DNA of 64,000 nt from Pseudomonas fluorescens (GTDB lineage: Bacteria > Pseudomonadota > Gammaproteobacteria > Pseudomonadales > Pseudomonadaceae), in the NCBI RefSeq assembly GCF_001708445.1, contig NZ_CP015637.1, positions 4,341,001 to 4,405,000 on the forward strand, in the 5' to 3' direction. A program made the translations under genes and the position numbers. Position 1 is the stretch's first letter; the number at the start of each line of letters is the position of its first letter. The notes beneath the pieces were generated by a model. It made no database searches, was not told the DNA's origin, and saw only the letters and a list, made by a program, of their open reading frames with translations. This document shows, in pieces, positions 7,518-15,194 of the stretch.

Positions 7518-9248
7518 ATGCCCAGTTCCTCAACGCCCATCGATGCCTGCCAACTGCACATCCCGCACACCGAACAGGTCTGCGCGTGGCTGATGCAACA
7601 CGCTGGGTTGAAAACCGTTGACCTGGAGCGCGCCCGGCGCCTGTCCCAGGAGGGCGGCGATGCCGAGTTGCTCGGCCTGCTCACACGTTTAGGGCTGGTC
7701 TCGGAAGTGGAACTGGCCCGTGCCTGGGCGGACCTGCTCGGCGCACCGCTGCTGCTGGCCGATGCGGCGCCGCCGCTGCTTGATCCGTTGCCGGTATTGA
7801 CCGAACGCTTCATGCACCACTACCAGGTGGTGCCCGTGGGCTGGAGCCAGGGCGGCCTGCGGGTACTGGCGGCCAACCCGTCGCTGGTCTACCCGTTCCA
7901 GGCCATCGCCTATGCCTGCGGCGTACCCGTGTGGCTGGCCGTGGGCCCGCGCAACGAAGTCGAAACCCTGATCGAGCGCTACTACGGCCAGGGCCGTTCG
8001 GCCATGGGCACCCTGATCGAAAACCTCGACGAGCAGGGCAGTGCCCTGGAAGACATCGAACACCTCAAGGACATGGCCTCCGAAGCGCCGGTGATTCGCC
8101 TGGTCAACCTGATCCTGCAGCGCGCGGTGGAACATCGTGCCTCGGATATTCATATCGAACCCTTCGAAAACCAGCTCAAGGTGCGCTACCGCATCGACGG
8201 CGTGCTGCACGAAGCCGAAGCCCCGCCGTCCAGTTCTTCGGCGGCGGTGATTTCGCGGGTGAAGATCATGGCGCGCCTGGACATCGCCGAGCGGCGCCTG
8301 CCCCAGGACGGGCGCATCATGCTGCGCATCCAGGGCAAGGAGCTGGACTTGCGGGTGTCCACGGTGCCCACCAGTTTTGGCGAATCGGTGGTCATGCGTT
8401 TGCTCGACCGCCAGACCGTGCAATTCGATTTCCAGAGCCTGGGCTTTGATGGCCAGCGCCTGGAAACCTTCCTCGAAGTGCTCGAGCGGCCCCACGGCAT
8501 CCTGCTGGTCACCGGGCCCACCGGCTCGGGCAAGACCACCACCCTGTACACCGCGCTGTCGCGGCTCAATACCGCCGAGCGCAAGATCATCACCGTCGAA
8601 GACCCGGTGGAATACCAGCTTGAAGGCATCAACCAGATCCAGGTCAAGCCGGCCATCGGCCTGGACTTCGCCGGTGCGCTGCGCTCCATCGTGCGCCAGG
8701 ACCCGGACGTGATCATGATCGGCGAAATCCGCGACCTGGAAACCTGCCGCATCGCCATCCAGTCGTCCCTCACCGGCCACCTGGTGCTATCGACCCTGCA
8801 CACCAACAGCGCGGCCGCGAGTATCACGCGCTTGCTCGACATGGGCGTCGAAAGCTACCTGATTGCCTCGACCGTCAACGGCATCCTCGCCCAGCGCCTG
8901 GTGCGACGCCTGGACCCGGCCACCCGCGAAGCCTTCGAAGCCCCTGCGGAATTGATCGCCGAGCACGGCCTGGATCGGTTTACCGAGCAGCGCCCGATCC
9001 TGCTCTATCGCCCCCGCGCCGATGCGCCGGGCGGTGGCTACCACGGCCGCAGTGCGATCACCGAACTGCTGGTGATGAACGACGAACTGCGCAGCCTGCT
9101 GATGCGCCAGGCCGACGCCGCCACCCTCGAACAGGCCGCCCGCCGTGGCGGCCTGCGCACCTTGCATGAAGAAGGCCTGCGCCAGGCCGTGGCGGGTGTC
9201 ACCTCCCTTGAAGAAGTGCTGCGCGTCACCCGTGGAGAGGGCGCATGA
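7518..9248 (+). CDS. gspE: Type II secretion ATPase GspE
   Basis: 576 residues, first gene of an 11-gene operon. The cytoplasmic hexameric ATPase drives pseudopilus assembly. Visible parts: N-terminal GspE/PilB-type domain (about 20-160), RASDIHIEP (about 215), Walker A GPTGSGKTTT from G333, Walker B DPDVIMIGEIRD, and the His-box LSTLHTN. Oddity: the C-terminal metal-binding motif of many GspE proteins (CxxC...CxxC) is absent; the region between RRLDPATREAF and GGGYHGRSAITELL has no cysteine at all. It overlaps gspF by 4 bp. Confidence 0.95.
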   Translation: MPSSSTPIDACQLHIPHTEQVCAWLMQHAGLKTVDLERARRLSQEGGDAELLGLLTRLGLVSEVELARAWADLLGAPLLLADAAPPLLDPLPVLTERFMHHYQVVPVGWSQGGLRVLAANPSLVYPFQAIAYACGVPVWLAVGPRNEVETLIERYYGQGRSAMGTLIENLDEQGSALEDIEHLKDMASEAPVIRLVNLILQRAVEHRASDIHIEPFENQLKVRYRIDGVLHEAEAPPSSSSAAVISRVKIMARLDIAERRLPQDGRIMLRIQGKELDLRVSTVPTSFGESVVMRLLDRQTVQFDFQSLGFDGQRLETFLEVLERPHGILLVTGPTGSGKTTTLYTALSRLNTAERKIITVEDPVEYQLEGINQIQVKPAIGLDFAGALRSIVRQDPDVIMIGEIRDLETCRIAIQSSLTGHLVLSTLHTNSAAASITRLLDMGVESYLIASTVNGILAQRLVRRLDPATREAFEAPAELIAEHGLDRFTEQRPILLYRPRADAPGGGYHGRSAITELLVMNDELRSLLMRQADAATLEQAARRGGLRTLHEEGLRQAVAGVTSLEEVLRVTRGEGA

Positions 9249-10447
9249 GCCTGTTCAAATACCGTGCCCTCGACGGCCAGGGCCAGGCGCAAAACGGCAC
9301 CCTCGAAGCCAAGGACCAGGACGCCGCCGTCGCCGCGCTGCACAAGCGTGGCTTGTTGCTGTTGCAGATCGAGGTGGCGGGCGCCCAGGGCCTGCGCAAG
9401 GCCTTCGGCCGGGGTCAGTTGAACGGCGCGGCGCTGGTCAGTTTCACGCAACAGTTGGCCACCCTATTGGGCGCCGGTCAGCCGCTGGAGCGTTCCCTGG
9501 GCATCCTGCTCAAGCAGCCCGGCCAGCCGCAGACCCGCGCGTTGATCGAGCGCATCCGCGAACAGGTCAAGGCCGGCCAGCCGTTATCCAAGGCGCTGGA
9601 GGCGGAGGGCAGTCAATTCTCGCCGCTGTACTTGAGTATGGTCCGTGCCGGTGAGGCGGGCGGCGCCCTCGAAGACACCCTGCGCCAGCTCAGCGATTAC
9701 CTGGAACGCAGCCAGTTACTCAGGGGCGAAGTGATCAACGCGTTGATCTACCCGGCCTTTCTGGTGGTCGGCGTGCTCGGTTCGCTGGCCTTGCTGCTGG
9801 CCTACGTGGTGCCACAGTTCGTGCCGATCTTCAAGGACCTGGGCGTGCCGATTCCGCTGATCACCGAGGTGATCCTGGGCCTTGGCCAATTCCTCGGGGC
9901 CTACGGCCTGGTGGTGCTGGCCGGGTTGATTGTCGGCGCATGGGCGCTGGCCGCACGTCTACGCGACCCCCAGCGCCGCGAACGCTATGACCGCCGCGTG
10001 CTGGGCATCCGCATCATCGGCCCGCTGCTGCAACGGGTCGAAGCCGCCCGCTTGGCCCGCACCCTCGGCACGCTGCTCAGCAACGGTGTGGCGCTGCTGC
10101 AAGCGCTGGTGATTGCCCGCCAGGTCTGCACCAACCGCGCCCTGCAAGCCCAGGTCGCCCAGGCCGCCGAGTCGGTCAAAGGCGGCGGCACCCTGGCCAG
10201 CGCTTTCGGCAGCGAGCCGCTGTTGCCCGATCTGGCGTTGCAAATGATTGAAGTCGGCGAACAGGCCGGCGAACTCGACAGCATGCTGCTCAAGGTCGCC
10301 GAGGTGTTCGACGTCGAAGCCAAACGCGGCATCGACCGCCTGCTCGCCGCGCTGGTGCCGTCCCTGACCGTGGTCATGGCGGTGCTGGTGGCGGTGATCA
10401 TGCTGGCGATCATGCTGCCGCTGATGAGCCTGACCAGCAATATATGA
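9245..10447 (+). CDS. gspF: Type II secretion inner-membrane protein GspF
   Basis: 400 residues. Platform protein that links the ATPase to the pseudopilins. Two T2SF domains are seen (about 65-190 and 270-390), with membrane segments near 165-190, 215-240 and 375-398 (VVMAVLVAVIMLAIMLPLMS). The N-terminus MSLFKYRALDGQGQAQNGTL is typical. The start ATG overlaps the gspE stop (ATGA), so translation is probably coupled. Length is normal for the family. Confidence 0.95.
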   Translation: MSLFKYRALDGQGQAQNGTLEAKDQDAAVAALHKRGLLLLQIEVAGAQGLRKAFGRGQLNGAALVSFTQQLATLLGAGQPLERSLGILLKQPGQPQTRALIERIREQVKAGQPLSKALEAEGSQFSPLYLSMVRAGEAGGALEDTLRQLSDYLERSQLLRGEVINALIYPAFLVVGVLGSLALLLAYVVPQFVPIFKDLGVPIPLITEVILGLGQFLGAYGLVVLAGLIVGAWALAARLRDPQRRERYDRRVLGIRIIGPLLQRVEAARLARTLGTLLSNGVALLQALVIARQVCTNRALQAQVAQAAESVKGGGTLASAFGSEPLLPDLALQMIEVGEQAGELDSMLLKVAEVFDVEAKRGIDRLLAALVPSLTVVMAVLVAVIMLAIMLPLMSLTSNI

Positions 10448-10467
10448 ACCCTTAAGGAAACACGCTG

Positions 10468-10893
10468 ATGCGCCATACCCGATTCAAGTCCGCCCGCCGC
10501 CAGGGCGGTTTTACCTTGCTGGAAATGCTCGCGGTGATCGTGCTGCTGGGCATCGTCGCGACCATCGTGGTCCGCCAGGTCGGCGGCAACGTGGACAAGG
10601 GCAAGTACGGCGCGGGCAAGGCCCAACTGGCCAGCTTGAGCATGAAGATCGAAAGCTACGGCCTGGACGTTGGCTCGCCACCCAAGACCCTGCAGCAACT
10701 GGTCGACAAGCCGGGCAACAGCGCCGGTTGGGCCGGGCCGTACGCCAAGCCGTCAGACCTCAAGGACCCGTTCGGTCATGCCTTCGGCTACCGCTTCCCG
10801 GGTGAGCACGGTGCGTTCGACCTGATTTTCTACGGCCAGGACGGCCAGCCCGGCGGCGAAGGCTACAGCGCCGACCTGGGCAACTGGGAATAA
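10468..10893 (+). CDS. gspG: Major pseudopilin GspG
   Basis: 141 residues. The prepilin peptidase site is G14|F15 with Glu at +5 (RRQGGFTLLEM), and the hydrophobic helix follows. The C-terminal part has the GspG-specific GWAGPYAKPSDLKDPFGHAFGYR region and the late Asp/Gly-rich calcium-binding-type loop. It is the major subunit of the periplasmic pseudopilus. The start ATG follows TTAAGGAAACACGCTG, a strong site, consistent with the high expression needed for the major subunit. Confidence 0.95.
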   Translation: MRHTRFKSARRQGGFTLLEMLAVIVLLGIVATIVVRQVGGNVDKGKYGAGKAQLASLSMKIESYGLDVGSPPKTLQQLVDKPGNSAGWAGPYAKPSDLKDPFGHAFGYRFPGEHGAFDLIFYGQDGQPGGEGYSADLGNWE

Positions 10894-10902
10894 CCCACGA
10901 CC

Positions 10903-11334
10903 ATGGCCAACGCCCAACGCGGCTTTACCCTGCTGGAAATGCTGGTGGTGATCGTCTTGATCAGCATCGCGGCCGGTTTGGTCGGGTTTGGCCTGCAACA
11001 AGGCCTGCGCGCCGCCAAAGAACGCCAGGCCGTCGGGCAGGTGGTCGAGGCATTGCGCAGCACGCGGGCGCGGGCGATTGTCAGCGGCACCACCGAAAGC
11101 ACCGTGTTCGATTTGCGCAACCTCAGCGTGCAGGCGCCGGGCCGTCCGAAAAAGTATTGGCCGGCCGGGCTGCAAGTGACCCTGCACACCGCCGAGCAAG
11201 CCGGCGCGGCAGTGGATTTCTATCCCGATGGCAGTTCCACGGGGGGCCATGTGTTGCTGGCCAACGGCAGTCGGCGTTGGCGCATCGACATCGGCTGGCT
11301 GACCGGCAGCGTGCAGTCCAAGGCGCTGCCATGA
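10903..11334 (+). CDS. gspH: Minor pseudopilin GspH
   Basis: 143 residues. Prepilin site at G7|F8 (NAQRGFTLLEM). Starts 10 bp after gspG and overlaps gspI by 4 bp. The C-terminal FYPDGSSTGGHVLLANGSRRWRIDIGWLTG stretch is characteristic of GspH. Minor pseudopilins form the tip or shaft of the pseudopilus. Confidence 0.9.
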   Translation: MANAQRGFTLLEMLVVIVLISIAAGLVGFGLQQGLRAAKERQAVGQVVEALRSTRARAIVSGTTESTVFDLRNLSVQAPGRPKKYWPAGLQVTLHTAEQAGAAVDFYPDGSSTGGHVLLANGSRRWRIDIGWLTGSVQSKALP

Positions 11335-11699
11335 AGCGCCAGGCGGGTTTTACCTTGCTGGAAATGCTCGCCGCGCTGACGCTGATGGCGATCTGTAGCA
11401 CGGTGCTGCTGGTCGCCTTCGGCCAGAGCGCGCGCTCGTTGTTGCAGGTGTCCCACAGCGACCGCCTGACTCATGCGGCCTTGAGTGTGATGGATCAGGA
11501 AGGCACCGGGCCTTTGGCCAGCGGCATACGCCAGGGCGAGTTGGACGGTATCGCCTGGCAACTGCGCATCGCCCAACAGCCCAGCCGCGTTGGCCAGGCG
11601 CATCTGTTTCGCCTGGATCTCACCGTCAGCGAAGGCCCGCGCCGTGCCAGTTTCAGCACCTTGAAACTGCGCGCTGCCGGCCTCGGTGCTGGCTTGTGA
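11331..11699 (+). CDS. gspI: Minor pseudopilin GspI
   Basis: 122 residues. The ATG at 11331 overlaps the gspH stop (ATGA). Prepilin cleavage at G6|F7 (MKRQAGFTLLEM). Its size and its position between H and J identify it as GspI, which nucleates the I-J-K tip complex; the sequence beyond the helix is divergent. A longer in-frame start at 11157 lies inside gspH and was rejected. Confidence 0.88.
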   Translation: MKRQAGFTLLEMLAALTLMAICSTVLLVAFGQSARSLLQVSHSDRLTHAALSVMDQEGTGPLASGIRQGELDGIAWQLRIAQQPSRVGQAHLFRLDLTVSEGPRRASFSTLKLRAAGLGAGL

Positions 11700-12325
11700 A
11701 GGCGCGTCAGCAGGGCTTCACCTTGCTTGAGATCATGATCGTTCTCAGCCTGCTCGGGGTGTTGCTGACCCTGGTCGGCGGCGCCTTGCTGGGCGCCAAT
11801 CGCGCCGTGCTCAAGGCCCAGCGCTACACGGTCAGCCTGGATGAAATGCGCGCCGCGCAACAGTTTTTACGCACCGCCATCAGCGAGGCGTTGCCGTTGG
11901 ATGTGACCGAGGACGACAGCCAGACCGATGGCTTTTTTGCCGGTGGCCCCCAGCGCATGCAATTTGTCGCGACCTTGCCGGGTGTGCTCGGTGGCGGGAT
12001 TCAGCGCTTCACCTTGCAGTTGGTGGGGCCTGAATCGCAGCGCGACTTGCAGGTGGCGTTCGCACGGTTTGAGTCCGCGGCGCAAGTCAGCGTCCCGGCC
12101 TCGCGCAGTGAGCCGCAAGTGTTGTTGAAGGATGTCGAGGATCTGCAATTCAGCTATCGCGGCGTGTCGCCCAAGGGCCAGGCCACCGGCTGGATCAGTA
12201 CGTGGCCGTGGACCAAGCGCCTGCCTTACGCGGTGCGGATTGACGCGCGGGTGAATGGGCCGGTGCCATGGGTGACCCAGGTGGTTGCCTTGCGCCTGAA
12301 CCTGTCCGGCGGGGCGCCCGAATGA
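11696..12325 (+). CDS. gspJ: Minor pseudopilin GspJ
   Basis: 209 residues from a GTG that overlaps the gspI stop by 4 bp. Prepilin cleavage at G7|F8 (ARQQGFTLLEI). The C-terminal part (VLLKDVEDLQFSYRG...GWISTWPWTKRLPYAVRI) is the typical GspJ beta-rich domain. Predicted to join GspI and GspK at the pseudopilus tip. Confidence 0.92.
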   Translation: MKARQQGFTLLEIMIVLSLLGVLLTLVGGALLGANRAVLKAQRYTVSLDEMRAAQQFLRTAISEALPLDVTEDDSQTDGFFAGGPQRMQFVATLPGVLGGGIQRFTLQLVGPESQRDLQVAFARFESAAQVSVPASRSEPQVLLKDVEDLQFSYRGVSPKGQATGWISTWPWTKRLPYAVRIDARVNGPVPWVTQVVALRLNLSGGAPE

Positions 12326-13047
12326 TCAAGCATCAACGCGGTGTGGCCCTGCTGCTGGTGCTGTGGTTGCTGGCCTTGCTCAGCCTGTTGTTGGGCGGCC
12401 TGGCCGGCTGGGTGCAATTGGAAACGCGCCAGGCCGCCTGGCACCGTCAACACACCCAGGCGGTGCTGGCCGCCGAGGCCGGGGTGGCGCTGGCGATGCA
12501 GGCCGTCGCGGACCCGTTGCAGCGCAAGCAGTGGATTGCCGACGGGCGTGAAATCGCGCTGGTGTTCGACGATGCGCAGCTGCGCGTCAGCCTGCACAGC
12601 GAGCGCGGCAAGTTGTATTTGAACAGCGCCGAAGTGGGCGATTTCGCCCGCCTGGCCCTGGCCTGCGGTGCGACCCAGGCCCAGGCCAAGCAGCTTGCCA
12701 GGGCCTTGGAAGTACGCCGCAACCAGGGCCTGGCGCCGTTTCGGGTGGTGGAAGAAGTGCGCCAGCTGCCGGGCATGACCCAGGCGCTGTACAGCGAACT
12801 GGTGCCCGAGATCAGCCTGTGGAGTGGCCTGGACCGGCCTGATCCGGCATTCGCCAGTGCCGTGATGCGCCGCGCGCTGAACCTGCCGCACCCGAGTGCG
12901 GTGGGTGCCGATCCCGGCGACGTGCTGGTGGTCAGCAGTCGCGCACAACGCCCCGGCGGTTACCACGCCCAGGTGCAAGCCACCGTGTTATTGAGCCCCG
13001 CGCAAGGCAGCGCACAACCTTATCGAGTCCTACGTTGGCAAGAATGA
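12322..13047 (+). CDS. gspK: Minor pseudopilin GspK
   Basis: 241 residues. The ATG at 12322 overlaps the gspJ stop. The N-terminus MIKHQRGVALLLVLWLLALL has the GspK-type leader with no Glu at +5, as usual for K. It is shorter than classical GspK (about 320), lacking part of the large alpha-domain insertion; the ALEVRRNQGLAPFRVVEEVRQLPGM core is present. It overlaps gspL by 4 bp. Caps the pseudopilus tip. Confidence 0.88.
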   Translation: MIKHQRGVALLLVLWLLALLSLLLGGLAGWVQLETRQAAWHRQHTQAVLAAEAGVALAMQAVADPLQRKQWIADGREIALVFDDAQLRVSLHSERGKLYLNSAEVGDFARLALACGATQAQAKQLARALEVRRNQGLAPFRVVEEVRQLPGMTQALYSELVPEISLWSGLDRPDPAFASAVMRRALNLPHPSAVGADPGDVLVVSSRAQRPGGYHAQVQATVLLSPAQGSAQPYRVLRWQE

Positions 13048-14087
13048 ACGAACAGCTAACCGCGCGGCTTCAGGCGCTGGCACAGCCCATCACCCAGCGC
13101 TGGCGCGGCAGCCTGCTGCAACTGGGCTGGCGCCTGTGGCTCAAGGAGCTGCGTGGCTGCCTGCCGGCGTGGTTGTCGTTCGCCGATATCCCCGAGCGTG
13201 TCTACGCCTGGCCGTTGACCGCGGCGGTCGAAAAGCGCCCTGGCGAAGCGCGTCAGGTGCTGGTGCTGCCGCCGGAAACAGTGCTGGTGCAAACCCTGCA
13301 ATTGCCTCCGGCGGCGGCGCGCAACCTGTCGACGGTGGTCGGCTATGAACTGGACCGCTTCACGCCGTTCGACGCCGCCCAGTTGTACTTTGTCGCGCGC
13401 CAGGAACGCCGCACCCCCAGCCACCTGCATGTCACGCTGGTAGCGATCCTGCGTGAGCGCCTCGACCAGATCCTTATCGACTGCAGCGCCCTCGGCTTGC
13501 AGCCCCATGCCGTGGATGTCGCCGATAGCGCAGGCAACCCCATGGGCATCGACTTGCTGCCGGCGCCATTGCGCCCGCGCCAGCGCCCCCAGGGCAAGGG
13601 CCTGCAACGCAGCCTGCCGTGGTTGTGCGGCGCCTTGGTGATTGCGGCGATGCTGCTGTGGCTCAACGACCGCCAGCGCGTGCTCGATGCCATGCAGCAC
13701 AGTGTGCGCGAGAAGAGAGCCCAGGTCGCCGAGATCCAGGCCCTGCGCCAGCAACTGCTCAATACCCGTGGCGCCGCCCAGTACCTGATTCGCCGCAAGG
13801 CCGCTCAACCGCCGTTGGCGGCGCTGCTCAACGAGTTGACCGCGTGCCTGCCGTCGGACACCTGGCTCGACCAGTTGGAAGTCAACGACGGCGCCGATGT
13901 GTCCTTCTCCGGGCAAAGCGCCAAGGCCAGTGCGCTGATCACCCGGATCAAGGCCTGCCACAGCCTGGAAAACGCCCAGTTCGAAGGGGTGATTCAACCC
14001 GATGCGCAAACCGGCAAGGATCAGTTTTCCTTGCGCGCCCACCTGCACCAGGAGGCCGCCGATGCGCCGACCACTGACACCCCGTGA
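13044..14087 (+). CDS. gspL: Type II secretion protein GspL
   Basis: 347 residues. The ATG at 13044 overlaps the gspK stop. The N-terminal cytoplasmic region is of the actin-like GspL/PilM type. One membrane segment lies at about 195-210 (LPWLCGALVIAAMLLWL), followed by a periplasmic coiled-coil and ferredoxin-like fold (PilN-like, LLNELTACLPSDTWLDQLEVN). GspL recruits GspE to the membrane and pairs with GspM. The next gene starts 26 bp inside it. Confidence 0.9.
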   Translation: MNEQLTARLQALAQPITQRWRGSLLQLGWRLWLKELRGCLPAWLSFADIPERVYAWPLTAAVEKRPGEARQVLVLPPETVLVQTLQLPPAAARNLSTVVGYELDRFTPFDAAQLYFVARQERRTPSHLHVTLVAILRERLDQILIDCSALGLQPHAVDVADSAGNPMGIDLLPAPLRPRQRPQGKGLQRSLPWLCGALVIAAMLLWLNDRQRVLDAMQHSVREKRAQVAEIQALRQQLLNTRGAAQYLIRRKAAQPPLAALLNELTACLPSDTWLDQLEVNDGADVSFSGQSAKASALITRIKACHSLENAQFEGVIQPDAQTGKDQFSLRAHLHQEAADAPTTDTP

Positions 14088-14673
14088 ACGCCGTGGCGCG
14101 GCCCTGATCGCCCTGGCCCTGGTGCTCGGCGCCGGTTACTGGCTGTTGATCGACAGCTGGTTCGCCGGCCCCCTGCGCAGCATGGGCGAGCAGGCCGAGC
14201 AGTTGCGTGAACAGCAGCAACGCTACGCCGGTGTGTTGCGCCAGGGCGACAGCCTGCGCCAACAGCTGGAGCAAGCGCGGCAGGACCCGGCCAGCAGCAC
14301 CAGCCTGTTGCCCGGCGACGACCCCAGTGCGGTGGCGGCGGACCTGATGCAGCGCATCGCCGACCTGATCAACAGCCGCGCCGGCCTCGGTGGCGGTTGC
14401 AGCCTGACCCAGCGCATGCCCATCACCCCGGAGCAGGACGACGCCGAGCCCTATCGCCAGGTCAAGGTCAGCCTGACCCTCAACTGCGCCATCGAGCCGT
14501 TGACCGCGATCCTGCATGAACTGGAGTACCAGCGGCCATTTCTGTTTGTCGACGAGATGAGCATCCGCCGCCCGCCGAACGCGCCGGCCAGCGGCGGCGC
14601 CGGACAATTGGTGGTGCACCTGTTGGTGCGCGGTTACCTGCAACCGGCCGCCGCCCGGCAGGTGCAGCGATGA
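14062..14673 (+). CDS. gspM: Type II secretion protein GspM
   Basis: 203 residues from the ATG at 14062, preceded by AGGAGGCCGCCG. One N-terminal membrane segment (RRGAALIALALVLGAGYWLLI), then a coiled coil (about 35-70, EQAEQLREQQQRYAG) and a small periplasmic domain. The single-TM plus coiled-coil layout and position after gspL support GspM, although primary sequence in this family is weakly conserved. Overlaps the next gene by 4 bp. Confidence 0.85.
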   Translation: MRRPLTPRERRGAALIALALVLGAGYWLLIDSWFAGPLRSMGEQAEQLREQQQRYAGVLRQGDSLRQQLEQARQDPASSTSLLPGDDPSAVAADLMQRIADLINSRAGLGGGCSLTQRMPITPEQDDAEPYRQVKVSLTLNCAIEPLTAILHELEYQRPFLFVDEMSIRRPPNAPASGGAGQLVVHLLVRGYLQPAAARQVQR

Positions 14674-15194
14674 TCAATGCATTGCGTCCCCTGGAATGGC
14701 TGTTGCTCGGCGTGGCCGGGCTGCTGGGCCTGCTGATGGTCGGCATCCTCAGCAGCATCGGCGATGCGCCGCAGTGGTTGCCGGCGCCGGCCCCCGACGC
14801 GCGCGCCAATACCGCCGCCAAGGTACTGGTGGCACCGAGCGCGACCCTCGAAAGCCTGGCCGGCACCTGGCAAGCACCGCTGTTCAGCCCCGACCGCAGC
14901 CCTGACCGTGCGGTGGGCCAGGCGGCCGTCTCCAGCCTGTCGAGCCTGGTGCTGACCGGTATCGTCCTCGACGGCGACCTGCGCGTGGCGCTGCTCAAGC
15001 GTGTCGATGGCCCACCGCTCAAGGTCCACCAGGGCCAGACCCTGCCCAATGGCTGGCGCCTGGAACACCTCACGCCCCGCGATGCGCGCTTTGTACTCGA
15101 CGGTCGCACGCAAACCCTGAGCCTGCGTGCCCTGCGTTTGCCGCCGCCGTCCACCACCGCCCCGATTACCCTTCCTCACGAGTCCACCCCTTGA
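14670..15194 (+). CDS. gspC: GspC-like protein (HxcP/XcpP type)
   Basis: 174 residues. One membrane segment near residues 10-30 (LEWLLLGVAGLLGLLMVGIL), a Pro/Ala-rich linker, and a homology-region-like domain (about 85-160: LSSLVLTGIVLDGDLRVALLKRVDGPPLKVHQGQTLPNGWRLEHL) that in GspC contacts the secretin. The usual C-terminal PDZ or coiled-coil domain is missing. Position directly before gspD agrees with GspC. GspN is the alternative name that fits less well. Confidence 0.8.
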   Translation: MINALRPLEWLLLGVAGLLGLLMVGILSSIGDAPQWLPAPAPDARANTAAKVLVAPSATLESLAGTWQAPLFSPDRSPDRAVGQAAVSSLSSLVLTGIVLDGDLRVALLKRVDGPPLKVHQGQTLPNGWRLEHLTPRDARFVLDGRTQTLSLRALRLPPPSTTAPITLPHESTP

